Shown here one piece after another: positions 1 through 10,035 of a DNA stretch of 64,000 bases. Positions within the stretch are counted from its first letter, which is position 1, and the number at the start of each line of letters is the position of its first letter. This stretch comes from Serripes groenlandicus (lineage: Eukaryota; Mollusca; Bivalvia; Cardiida; Cardiidae): the NCBI GenBank assembly GCA_031761405.1, contig JASEVX010000010.1, positions 35,068,753 through 35,132,752 on the forward strand, read 5' to 3'. The notes beneath the pieces are model-generated. The model was given only the letters and a program-made list of their open reading frames with translations. It was not told the origin of the DNA and did not search any database. The position numbers and the translations under genes were made by a program.

Positions 1-11
1 TGACCCTGTAA

Positions 12-201
12 TTAACCCTTTCCCAAATACAGACGTTTTCTGACCCCTCTGCAGCAATTGAAAACAAGCAATTTCTTCTTTTGCCACAATGTTTTCAATT
101 ATGTTTAGTAATAACCTACATTTATAGCACTTTTCCGTGTTTTTGCCTGGATATTCCAAAAAGCATCTGATGCAGATGTGTTGTATGTGGGAAATGGTTA
201 A
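12..201. mobile_element. TTAA-flanked MITE, copy 1
   Basis: Begins TTAACCCTTTCCC and ends GGGAAATGGTTAA, so TTAA lies at both ends of imperfect terminal inverted repeats. The interior keeps the family signature: a CTGCAGCA block, a TTGCCACAATGTTTTC arm and a subterminal GCAGATGTGTTGTATGTGGG. One arm of the central hairpin is shortened. TTAA target sites with CCC-starting ends are typical of piggyBac-like elements; that class is inferred because no transposase is present. Confidence 0.75.
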
Positions 202-956
202 AGACCACCCGATTGTTCTCTGCTCATGGATAGTCTTTAGAAACAGGTCTGCTCAAGTAAAATAGGAACATGTTAAGTGGAACTTCTCATTCTTAAACCT
301 AGGCCGGTTTATTGCTTGTGTTAGAAGGTTTAAATGTATGAGAATTTCGGCACAAGCTTGCACAGGCTTGCACAAGCAGGCGATGCCTAATGTATGGGCC
401 GAGCATCTATTGGCATGATCTTACAAGACTCATGCGTCATACTTTGCATGGCTGATAAAACGCGCAATGATATGTATTATCTGCCTAAACATGAAGAGTG
501 CTTATATTTACCTCTTTTATCTCAATGAAGATCGTAAGCTCGATACATCTCAAATCTTAGTATTAATCCGGTGCCAACCAAACGTCGGATGACCTAACGG
601 GCACCTGCTTACTATGTCACTCCTCAATAGGCGTATGTCTCGCACAATAATATTCTCTGTCTCCAGACACGAAGAAGGCTAATGTTTACATTGTTTCACT
701 TAATTACATGATAGTTCGATAATTCTTAAATCTTGGTATCAATCTTGTACCAAAATAGCACTAACAGTATTATTGTTAACCATGTCTCTGCAGAAATATG
801 TCATAGTACAGTGGCTATTGTTACCACAATCACCACAAAAAGTGCAGATCCTGATCAAAATGTTGATAAGCGCAGGTTTATCTGAATGAATCTAGACTGG
901 TCGTAAAATGATCGAACTGAATGATGGATGTTTATTCTTCTCTGTTGTTTCAATAG
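202..956. other. No gene seen; probable intron of sulfotransferase
   Basis: AT-rich DNA with no convincing exon. Its 3' end, TGTTGTTTCAATAG, is a good pyrimidine-containing splice acceptor for the exon at 957, so this is probably intron. Confidence 0.5.
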
Positions 957-1159
957 GTCGGGTGTCTGATGTTAAATTGGAATACATGACAAAAACAAAA
1001 ATAACCATAAATGAGCGGCTGAACTATTTCAAGTCCAAAGGACCGATGCTGAATACGACACAAAATATACTGTACGAGTTTTACAGACCATACAACGAAA
1101 GGATGGCGGCTCTCACTGGAGATGGTGATTTTCTATTCAAAATGGCGGACTTGGTTTAA
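957..1159 (+). CDS. Terminal exon of a CHST15-type carbohydrate sulfotransferase
   Basis: A splice acceptor (TTTCAATAG) precedes an open frame of about 67 codons ending in TAA at 1157-1159. The frame needs one base from the previous exon. The residues near the end, LYEFYRPYNERMAALTGD, match the conserved C-terminal signature of the CHST15/GalNAc4S-6ST group, a Tyr-Arg-Pro-Tyr-Asn stretch followed by Leu/Met-Ala-x-Leu and Asp. These are Golgi type II membrane enzymes that move sulfate from PAPS to glycan chains. Only the last exon is in the window; the PAPS-binding exons would lie upstream. It sits 26.5 kb before the first exon of a second gene of the same family, pointing to a tandem cluster. 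No clear AATAAA signal follows closely. A retained exon of a dead copy is possible, but frame and splice site look intact. Confidence 0.7.
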
Positions 1160-1631
1160 GTCTCTCACTGATAGGAACGACTTTTGATGCGTTTGCAGCT
1201 TTCGTAAAAAAGCATTGTGGGAAAACGAGAAATTACTTTTAAATCTGTATCAACTAAATTACAAATATAGTTGAGCTGTGTGTTCTATGAAAATCATACA
1301 CACACGTATACCAACTTTTGTATATGTGTTCAAAGAGTGTAACCCTTTCCCCTATGTTGCCGCATTTGGACGCATCTGCAGCAGATGACTTTTGAAAACA
1401 TTGATAATGAGCAACTATTTTCAGTGAGTATGCTTTCGTTCATGGAAACGTTCAATTTGTTTTTAAAGTTGTCATCAGCAGATTTGTTATAAGTTGAAAA
1501 TAGTTATCACTTCCTTTATACTCGAGAGGATCGCGATTCTTGACAAGAAATATATATACATATGCTCTGACTTCCTTCGTAAATAATATACGAGTTGCTT
1601 CCCTTTTGTTGTTTTTAAAACGACGACTTTC

Positions 1632-2354
1632 TTCATAGCATAGAACCTACATCACTGTGTTCAATGTACAACGTTGACCGATTCGCCTCATAACATAGAA
1701 CCCACATCACTGTATTTAATATACAACATTTACCCATTCGCCTCATAACATAGAACCTACACCACTGATTTCCATATACAACGTTGACCGATTCGCCTCA
1801 TAACATAGAACCTACATCACTGTATTTAATATACAACATTTACCGACTCGCCTCATACTATAGAACCTACACCACTGATGTTTATATACAACGTTGACCG
1901 ATTCGCCTCATAACATAGAACCTAGCACTGCACGAACATTGGGATTTAATTTAGAAGTAAATCCCAATTTTCGTGCAGTGTAGATCACTGTCTTCAATAT
2001 ACAACGTTGACCAACTCGACTCATAACATAGAACCTACATCACTGTTTTCAATATACAACGTTGACTAACTCGACTCATAGCATAGAACCTACATCACTG
2101 TATTCAATATACAACGTTGACTTACTCGACTCATAGCATAGAATCTACATTACTGTATTTAATATACAACGTTGACGTACTCACCTCATAACATGGAACC
2201 TACATCGCTGTATAACATATACAATGTTGACTAACTCGCCTCATAACATAGAACCTACATCACTGTATTCAAGAAACAACGTTGACCGATTTGCCTCTCA
2301 TAATATGGGACCTACATCACTGTAATCAATATACAACGTTGACCGATTCGCCTC
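1632..2354. repeat. 55-bp tandem satellite, about 13 copies
   Basis: A unit containing CATAGAACCTACATCACTG, ATACAACGTTGAC and CGCCTCATAA repeats with a 55-bp spacing (CCTCAT at 1686, 1741, 1796, 1851, 1906). Later units are more divergent, with CGACTCAT replacing CGCCTCAT. The array is interrupted at 1926-1980 by a foldback and ends abruptly at 2354. Confidence 0.9.
1926..1980. mobile_element. Small foldback inserted in the satellite
   Basis: Two 23-bp arms (1926-1948 and 1958-1980) are inverted complements with one mismatch around a 9-bp loop. The satellite unit is broken at CCTA and resumes at TAGATCACTG, compatible with a TA target duplication. It occurs in only one unit of the array. Confidence 0.75.
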
Positions 2355-4606
2355 TACTAAACTCATATTGATTAGGTTCATATTCACTTATTCCAGGTAA
2401 ATGATAAACTATTGACTAATTTATTGACGCCGCGTGGAGGCGCGGCGTTATTATGGGGTAGGTTTTAAATGTGTACCATCGTATCGGGTGACGTAATCGA
2501 AAAGGGAGCAGCCAACATTATTATTGTTGATAATAACTCTGTTATATGTTAGGAAAAAACAACCTTTATGAATAAATAAATTGTATAAAATGATTTAAGA
2601 AACAGCAAGGTACAAAATACGCATGTCTTCTACCGTTATTACAAAACTTTAGAAACATTTAATGGGTATTTAATAACTTTTCCCCATTTTCCTAGGCTAC
2701 GCTTTTTTTATAGTTCGGTTTACGACTCGATTCATCAAAGCTCTGACAAAAGTTTCTAGCGATGTATTTGCCAATGAGTTATTTAAATAAATGGGTAATC
2801 TTTAAAAAATCTATGATGATTCATTTTAATTTATATATATTACAGTATAATTCTAGAAACTGTCAAAACAACGTTAACCCAACTATGCAATAGGCAGGGC
2901 CGAAACGTGACCCATTCTATTATTTGTAAATGCAGCATGTCATCGCTTGGCGATTTTGGTCATTCTTATTTAATAGACGACAATGTATCATCTGTTCATA
3001 TAGAGTTATTAAGTTGTCTCTGCTTCCTTCCGTTATGAATACTTCGCTGTTTTCACGATTTCATCCGATTTCTAAAATTCATTGTATTCGTACTCGGTTT
3101 TTCATGTTTCGTTCGAAATGAACGATTCGTACCAACTGGTTTTCGCTCTTTGCTCTTGGGGAACTAACTTGACCATTTTCTTTTGTTTATTTTTCAGTTT
3201 TCTTCTGGCATGTTCAAAACAATTAAAGTGACATTACAAACAAACAAAACAGACTTAATAATTCTTGCTATATGTTGCCTATACATGTACACTTTCATGA
3301 TGTCCAATCTTGATCATAAATATCTTTAATTTTTGTTTAATTACTTCGTATTCTTTATTTATAAAGTCCCGTTTTCGCTATCATACTTCTTCTAAACTGG
3401 AAAGAGAATAGACATCACTCTCTCCTTCCAAAGCTTTTGTCACACTTAACTTATAACTAGAGGCAATAAACCTTAATATATGTTAATATTTAAGCACTTT
3501 GGTGTTTTTTTAAATAAATTGAGAATTATAGTTGCAGTGAATGTTAAGCAAACTGTAAACCAAATGATTTCAAGACTAAACTTGTCATTTCACGACTAAA
3601 CTTCACATGCTGAATATCACATAGATCGTAGTATATAAAACGTGCAATCCCTACGTCAATATTGACCCTTTCTGCTCAAGGTAACCTTTTTATATCGGCT
3701 ATGGTAGCCAGGTGAGCAATATAGGCACATTTTGGCCTTCTCGTTTAAAATAAAGGGACATTTGGCCTTCTTGTTCGAAATATTTACATCCTGTCTGTTT
3801 GCAAAGATGATTTAAATGTACTCAACTGCATCTGCTTCCTTTAAGTCATGCTTAAAAATCATGCGCGGCGTCTTTGATGCTTTGCATTTTAATTATTCTT
3901 GTTAGTATTTAGTATCTATCATTTAAACCTTCTTTGTATATATTCATTTTTTAAGTATTGATTAAAGCTTGTCTAAAACAGATCAAATGAATTATTGATT
4001 AATTGTTAATTACTCTTTCACAATCTAAACGCATCAGTACCACACCAGTATGTAAGTTACTCAAAGGAGTCCAAAGATGTATTGCTTTTGATGTAAGCTT
4101 CTGCATCAGGCAATTAAACAATGAAAACATTTACATCATTTTCTCATTCTGATTACAACACTGTATAACAATCATACTTCCCAATATTCGTGTAACATGT
4201 ATCACATTATAAAAGCATATTATACATGTTCAAACGGTTGCAGTTCCTTATAAAGCATCTCATTTAGAATTTCAACTGAAAAGTTATAGGTCTACATCTT
4301 AAGGTAGGACAACTCAACTTCATCGTTCTGATTCATCCTAATACCCGTGTGTATGACCGTTTGTTTCAGCAAGGAATTAAGGTTCTATGTATGTCAAAAC
4401 CACATACTCTCCTTATAAGTTGATCAGGTATTCGGTTGCAACACACACTGCAATTAATAAACTAGATATATGCATGTATTTCCACTACTTTACCGAACTA
4501 TAGCAAGTGCTTAACCAAAACGAAATATAAAGGAACTGCTAATGAGGTTTCTTTTCTTTCCCTTTCATTTCATTTAGCGACAATAAATGTAAATATATAT
4601 AAATAT

Positions 4607-5318
4607 TAGGGATGGCAACGGTTACCGATATTACTAGCCGGTTACTCGTACAATTTTGTAACCGGTTACTCGGTTAACCGTATAGATTCATAGACAATAA
4701 ATATCCACTGTTTTAGTCGACTATGGTTGCGCATGTTACTGGTTTCACCAGTCCAAGACAGTTCATTACCACACAAACTGCACTTGGCTTTGTTTCATTA
4801 GCACAGCGTTTGAAATAATTCCAGACAAAGGAAGTAGCAGGCGGCTTTATGGCAACATATTATGTAGATCTTTTTTAACCAAGTGACTGTTATACGATTT
4901 ACAATATGTCGAATGAAAAAAGGTTGATGATGGGTTGGGTTTATTTACCCTCGCCTTTCGGCATAAAGCCATTTGGCGAGCTAATGAAAAAAGGTACATA
5001 GCTGCATATCTTTAAATACCAACTCAGGGGAAAATGGGTTTAAATCTTCTAATCGTGTTGGTAAATAATAATTTACAAAAACAACAATTCAAATGTATCA
5101 CACTCACTCCAATTAGTTGTATTATCAAAAGAAACGCCGAATATAATAATTAACCTCTCATGTCAGATACGTGTGACAAATTGAAAAGAACAAAAGGTGA
5201 AACACAACTGTGTATATATTTTATCTTTTCTTCCGAGTACTCGGTTACCGAAATTACTAACCGATTAATCGGAAAGCATACGGTTAACCGGGTAACCGAT
5301 TAATCGTTGCCATCCCTA
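4607..5318. mobile_element. Non-autonomous hAT element with perfect 8-bp target duplication
   Basis: Ends TAGGGATGGCAACGGTTACC and GTTGCCATCCCTA are terminal inverted repeats. They are followed inside by repeated GGTTACTCGGTTAACCG-type subterminal motifs. The flanks ATAAATAT at 4599-4606 and 5319-5326 are identical, the 8-bp duplication expected of hAT. The interior (about 4730-4920) is collinear with 18,150-18,330, where a BED zinc-finger remnant is legible on the minus strand, so this is a decayed derivative of an autonomous element. Confidence 0.9.
4925..4982. mobile_element. 58-bp insertion flanked by 13-bp direct repeats
   Basis: The sequence AATGAAAAAAGGT occurs at 4912-4924 and again at 4983-4995, bracketing 58 bp that contain a CTCGCC...GGCGAG hairpin. 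The related hAT copy near 18,340 runs through this point without the insert. This is a nested insertion with a perfect 13-bp target duplication, longer than most DNA-transposon duplications. Confidence 0.7.
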
Positions 5319-5379
5319 ATAAATATTCATAACATTCACCTGATAATCTATCTTAAATAACTGGAGAGAAAAGAAAATA

Positions 5380-5404
5380 TAAGTAAGTAAGTAAATAAGT
5401 AAAT
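5380..5404. repeat. AAGT microsatellite
   Basis: AAGTAAGTAAGTAAATAAGT, a short tetranucleotide repeat. Confidence 0.8.
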
Positions 5405-5745
5405 CGTTTAGTGTTGTGACTTGTGCATATTTACAGATTTATATACAAATACATTTACAAATATAAAGAGTTTCCTTTGGAGCTATAAGTCACCGAAAAT
5501 AATACAAAAAACATAAATAAACCACTTATTTACGAAAAGTTGGTATTCTGTTAGAATAAATTGTGAGATAAATGGGAATAGTAGAAACACATGAGTGCTG
5601 TGCATAGAAATAACTATACTCATGCTTAAAAAATGAATATACACATAGGAGGAATAAATGATAATACTAAATACTAAATAATTTGTCAATAGTTTATTAT
5701 TTACCTGGAATAAGTGTATATGAATCTAATTATATGAGCTTAGTA

Positions 5746-6059
5746 TGTTAATACTACTCAAGTACAAGTCATACATTTGCTACACAAAATGGTAGCAATA
5801 GGTATTCAATGTATAGGTCATTGAACAAATACTAGAATCAACTCTATCCAGTGGGAAATGGCTAGTACAGCTACTTATTTCCTGAAATTATCAATGTCAG
5901 ATGTTAACAAGAGGACAAGTATGCGATATGGTATATGTAAGAAAGGCTGCGCATTGGTTTATCTGATCGAAAATGAAAGAAAAATGAGGTTGTGAGAAAT
6001 TTATTATGTAGAAATACAAAGTTATTCTAATCTTTTGAACATTATAGATCGTATGCTTT
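5746..6059. other. No feature recognised
   Basis: AT-rich unique-looking DNA without supported exons or repeats. Confidence 0.4.
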
Positions 6060-7110
6060 TCCTAGCAGCTAGAATATTTATGGTGATGATATCTGGGCCA
6101 AGTTTGAATATGGGTCATGTTTGTAACTAGGTCACAAGGCCAAATTGAAGGAAACTCTTGATATAACTGGAAGACATATTTTTAAGTTGAACATGTTACC
6201 ACTTTGTCAGAACTGATGTATTGATGGTATCTAGGTTAAGTTTGAATATGGGTCACATGGTCAAAAACTAGGTCACAAGGTCAAATTGAAGGAAAATCTT
6301 GTTAACATTCTGAAAGTCGTCCTTTTAACTTCAGCATGTTGAAACTTTGTCACAAAAATTGTGTTAGTGGATGTCAAGGCTCTGTTTGAATTTAAGGTCA
6401 TGTCTGGTAAACAAGAGCGCCGGAAGCGAAAACTAACGCTCGTCTGCTTTTATTAAGTCGAAAAAGGGGCATTACTGAATAATTAATAAGTGAGTTATGT
6501 GACTTGGGATAGACACGGGTATTGTTCCTAGGAACATTTTAGTTATGAGGTAAGGCTAAAGTTTGGTGACGACAACAACGCCATGGGTATCACAAGAGCC
6601 CGTCTTTTTTCTACGAACATACAAGCTAAAAACAAGGTTCTATGCCAAGTTTAAGAAGAAAATCTTGTTAACACTATATATACCTCGTTTGTATGCTTCA
6701 TCAGCTTGAAACGTCAGCATGTTCTTCTTGCAAATATCTAGGCCAAGTTTGAAAATAGGACATGTCGGTTTAATAACAAGGTCACTAAGCCAAATTAAAG
6801 AAAACTTGTTAACACTCTGTAACCTGTATGTTTAACTTGAGCATGTTAAAACTGTCAGAATTTATGTTTTGTTGATATCTAGGCTAAGTTTGAATATTGG
6901 TCATGTTCGGTCAAAAACTAGGTCACTCAGTAAAATGTGAGAAACATCTTGTTAACACTCTGGAAACCGTGTTTTTAACTTGAGCATGTTGAAATGTTGT
7001 CAAAATGTTTGTCTTGATAACATCTAGGCAAAGTTTGAATATTGGTCATGTCGTCTAAAAAACAATGTCACTAGGCGAAATTGAAGGGAAATCATGTCAA
7101 CATTCTATTA
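6060..7110. repeat. About 140-bp tandem repeat, interrupted
   Basis: Units carrying ATCTAGGCCAAGTTTGAATA, GGTCATGT, ACTAGGTCAC and GAACATGTTGAAAC recur at about 6090, 6229, 6371, 6736, 6874 and 7020, spacing 138-146 bp. A different repeat (6403-6650, starting AACAAGAGCGCCGGAAGCG) splits the array. The same unit family occurs at 18,930-20,010. Several forward frames are open for short stretches, but nothing indicates coding. Confidence 0.8.
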
Positions 7111-7633
7111 TTAGCTTACCTGACCGCAAAATGAGTTATTGTGATCGACGATGCGGTTGGCATAACTCAGGTGAGCGATCCAGGATTAGTATGGCCCTCT
7201 TGTTTGCTTTATTGGAAAGTGTTTAATTATTTGTTCAAATAAACTTTATTATGACAACTTCTCACAAGATCTCTCTCTGTAACTTTTCACCATCTGTTAG
7301 TGCTCATTAAATGGTGTAAATTTCCCTTTATGCTTAATAAATTCCCTTTCCCACATACAGACGTTACTGGGGAACACTTCTTTTGAGAAGAGTGACCAGT
7401 GACCAGAGAAAAACTGGTTACTGACCAAGGAAATGCTGTGACATAACTGAAAATGGGTGAGGTTAAGCGGATCAAATGATTCTTGGACTAGAGCTAGTCC
7501 TCGTATACTTTTCAAATTACTTTGTATACAATTCTGTGAATGTGCTTTAATAATAAAAAGAGTACTAAGTACATATTTACGGCAGATCTAAAGGGACACA
7601 CACATTTTTATAAATTACATACGATTTTTTTTT

Positions 7634-7750
7634 ATCTCGTGCGCACGAGATAGTATCTCGTTCGCACGACTTAGTATCTCGTGCACACGAGATAGTATCT
7701 CGTTCGCACGACTTAACTATCTCGAGATACTAAGTCGTGCGAACGAGATG
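7634..7750. repeat. Cluster of TATCTCGTGCGCACGAGATA palindromes
   Basis: At least five alternations of ATCTCGTGCGCACGAGAT, ATCTCGTTCGCACGACTTAG and ATCTCGTGCACACGAGAT occur in about 117 bp. The first and third are near-perfect palindromes. The last segment (from about 7717) is inverted relative to the first, so the whole cluster can form a long hairpin. Confidence 0.85.
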
Positions 7751-7924
7751 CTATAGTACTGATTTTACTGTTTTTGAAAGTGAACACTTTGTAAATTGCA
7801 ATGGATGCCAAATGAAAGTGGCAACTAAAAATAACAAGTCAATATTTACCCAAGTTTTTATCTAGTAATTATTGAAATACATACATGTAGAATACAGTCA
7901 CCGATTTAACACTCAAAACTTTAC

Positions 7925-8112
7925 AATATGTAATCCCTTTCCCACGTACATCAACTCTGCAGCAGACAAACTACAATGTAAAACATATCTATGAATATAT
8001 CCATAATCATTGTATAGAGTTGAAAACAATTGTGACAAAAGGAACCACTTATTTTCTTTCAACAATGATATTAAAAGAAAATTGTCTACCGCAGATGCAT
8101 CTGTTTCTTGCA
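7925..8112. mobile_element. Degenerate TTAA MITE
   Basis: Starts TCCCTTTCCCACGTACA, keeps CTCTGCAGCAGACAA, GTTGAAAACAATTGTGACAAAAGGA and a 3' CGCAGATGCATCTGT block. The terminal TTAA sites are lost. Confidence 0.55.
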
Positions 8113-8345
8113 AAAACCTACTTTTAGATGTTACAGTTTGATTCTTTGATTTAATAGAGGATATTGCATGAGTGTTTATTTATTACCACTTGTAATATAC
8201 AAGTTAACTAAGATGATTTGCTGCGAGCATTGGTGAGCGTCATATTCTGCTTAGTTAACGAGTTTATTAAAAGGGATGATAAATAAACACGAATGAGATA
8301 TTCTTTGTATCATATAAAGTGATTTATGAGGTGTATTCCTTAAAA

Positions 8346-8473
8346 GAGTTGAAAATATTGTGACAAAAGAAGAAATGGCTCGTTTTGAGCGATTTCTACT
8401 TTTGTCACAATGTTTTCAGAAGTCGTCTGTTGCAGAGGCGTCAGACAGCGTCTGTATGAGAGAAAATGGTTAA
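8346..8473. mobile_element. TTAA MITE, 3' portion
   Basis: The central hairpin arm GAAAATATTGTGACAAAAGAAG is followed by its inverse, then CGTCTGTTGCAGAGGCGT and AAAATGGTTAA. The 5' terminal region is missing. Another fragment begins at about 8515 (TCCTTTCCTACATACA). Confidence 0.6.
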
Positions 8474-8739
8474 CAGATAAATGGAAAGTTTTCGATAAAA
8501 CCCTTATATCTCCATAATAAATCCTTTCCTACATACACTTCAAAATCTGTAGCAAAGGGAAAAAATAAATATATATCATATATATCAGTGCATGTGTTAT
8601 ATACATTGAAAATTTTGCAAAAAAATCTGGAAAAGTCGGTCTTTGAAAAAATCCTCTGCAAAAAACAACAACCATGACCCGTGTAGATACAGACCAGCCA
8701 GCGCATCCGTACAGTTCACCAGTATGTCATAGGTTTCAA

Positions 8740-9465
8740 TAACCTTTTGACATGTATTGTCCATTTCAATGAATTGTTATGTTAACTTGTATCCCTTGTG
8801 AATCTACACCAGTGGCGCTCCAGGATACGCGTCATTTTAGAGCCAGAGCAATCTAACCTTAGGCCAAAATTAATCTAGATTAGAACTGTTGACATATTGA
8901 ATCTTGTTACAGAATAGAGTTTAACCCTCTAACAAATACAACGAATTTGCAGCAGACGACATCGTCCCACCCGGCTATGTCCACGCAATTGGGTACAAGC
9001 AGAGTAGTTCCAAATCATCTTACGCCTCGCATAGTCTGACCAAGATCTACTTTATCGAGTGTCACTTTTAACCATATCTAGAAGATTCGGATGAGTTGTA
9101 AAGATCTTGACAAAACTGAGCGTTGACCAAAGCTAGTCTGAACCCTCACTTCTCAGTCTAGCCAACTTGATGATCGTCATATTAATTTTTATAATTACTG
9201 TTCTACGTTAATTATTAACGAAATATATGTGGTAACCTATTTATCTGGTTTTGAAACACCTATATGTATAGCAAGATCGAATGACAGGCATTATATTCTA
9301 TAAGACTGGCGCTCCAGGAAACTCACATTTTGAGTGTGTGGACAATTTTGAATGCGTGATGTTTTTCAACATGTTTCAGTTATACCATACTTGGTCAGTT
9401 TGAGAGCTGTACTTAATTGCAGTTCAATGCAGAACTATGTCAGAATGCGCATCTACACTGGTAGA
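8740..9465. other. No gene seen
   Basis: AT-rich DNA. A MITE-like start (TTTAACCCTCTAACAAATACAAC) is at about 8920. The phrase TGGCGCTCCAGGA occurs at about 8813 and 9307, suggesting a small dispersed repeat. No exon was found. Confidence 0.4.
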
Positions 9466-9472
9466 TAATGCT

Positions 9473-9685
9473 TTAACTATTTCAGCGCCAAAGGCAATAT
9501 TGATGTTTTTGCAAACAATACTGATATAGGTGAGTCAGCTCGTAACGAGCTGTCTCACCCGAAATCAGCATTGTTTGCATTTTCTTTATCAAAATAGTCC
9601 AAAATTACATTACATTAGAAATTAAGACGCCCGAATTTGAACATGAAAGAGTCTACTTTAAACAATTCGGCGCTGAAAGAGTTAA
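9473..9685. mobile_element. Second MITE family (CAGCGCC ends) with TTAA flanks and long hairpin
   Basis: TTAACTATTTCAGCGCC at the left and GGCGCTGAAAGAGTTAA at the right form terminal inverted repeats bounded by TTAA. Inside, about 36-bp arms from TGCAAACAATACTGAT through GGTGAGTCAGCTCGT pair with AACGAGCTGTCTCACC through CAGCATTGTTTGCA, centred near 9543. A compact non-autonomous element of piggyBac-like target preference. Confidence 0.8.
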
Positions 9686-9721
9686 AGTTTGTTTTCGGAG
9701 TAACCTTTAATTTAACCAGTG

Positions 9722-9857
9722 TGTAAACCTTTCCCACATGTAGACAAATTCCAACGCATCTGTAGACGCCGTTTGAAAATAGTGTGGCAATAGGAGAATT
9801 TGCTAATAATCGACAAGTTCTCCTTTTGCAACAATATTTTTAACTTTATTTAATAAT
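9722..9857. mobile_element. TTAA MITE, 5' portion
   Basis: Starts AACCTTTCCCACATGTAGAC and includes both arms of the central hairpin and TTTAATAATAATAA, then stops. The 3' end is replaced by a hAT fragment. Confidence 0.6.
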
Positions 9858-10035
9858 AATAAATTGGAATCGGTTAGTTATTCAAGTAACCAAGCACTCG
9901 GACAAATAGATAAAATATAAACCCGGAAGCAAGTGAAAATTGATTGTCTTTGAATGTATACGGTTAACCGAGTAACCGGTTACCAAATAAACGATTAACC
10001 GGTTAGTACTATCGGAAACCGTTGATATCCATAAT
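9858..10035. mobile_element. hAT element end fragment
   Basis: CGGTTAACCGAGTAACCGG, repeated ACCGGTTA motifs and GAAACCGTTGATATCC are a decayed inverted end of the hAT family at 4607 and 17,931. ACCCGGAAGCAAGTGAA is the inverse of sequence in the 17,931 copy. Confidence 0.7.

Larger units (their letters stand above)
2357..5743. mobile_element. Putative 3.4-kb element with 65-bp inverted ends and TA flanks
   Basis: The segment 2357-2422 (starting CTAAACTCATAT) is an inverted copy of 5680-5743 (ending ATATGAGCTTAG) over about 65 bp with several substitutions. Both outer ends are flanked by TA (2355-2356 and 5744-5745), as for Tc1/mariner-type insertions. I see no transposase. The interior is AT-rich, contains a GC-rich hairpin at 2427-2448 and hosts the hAT element at 4607-5318. 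The 55-bp satellite ends exactly at the left flank. A chance pair of older repeats is the alternative. Confidence 0.45.
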
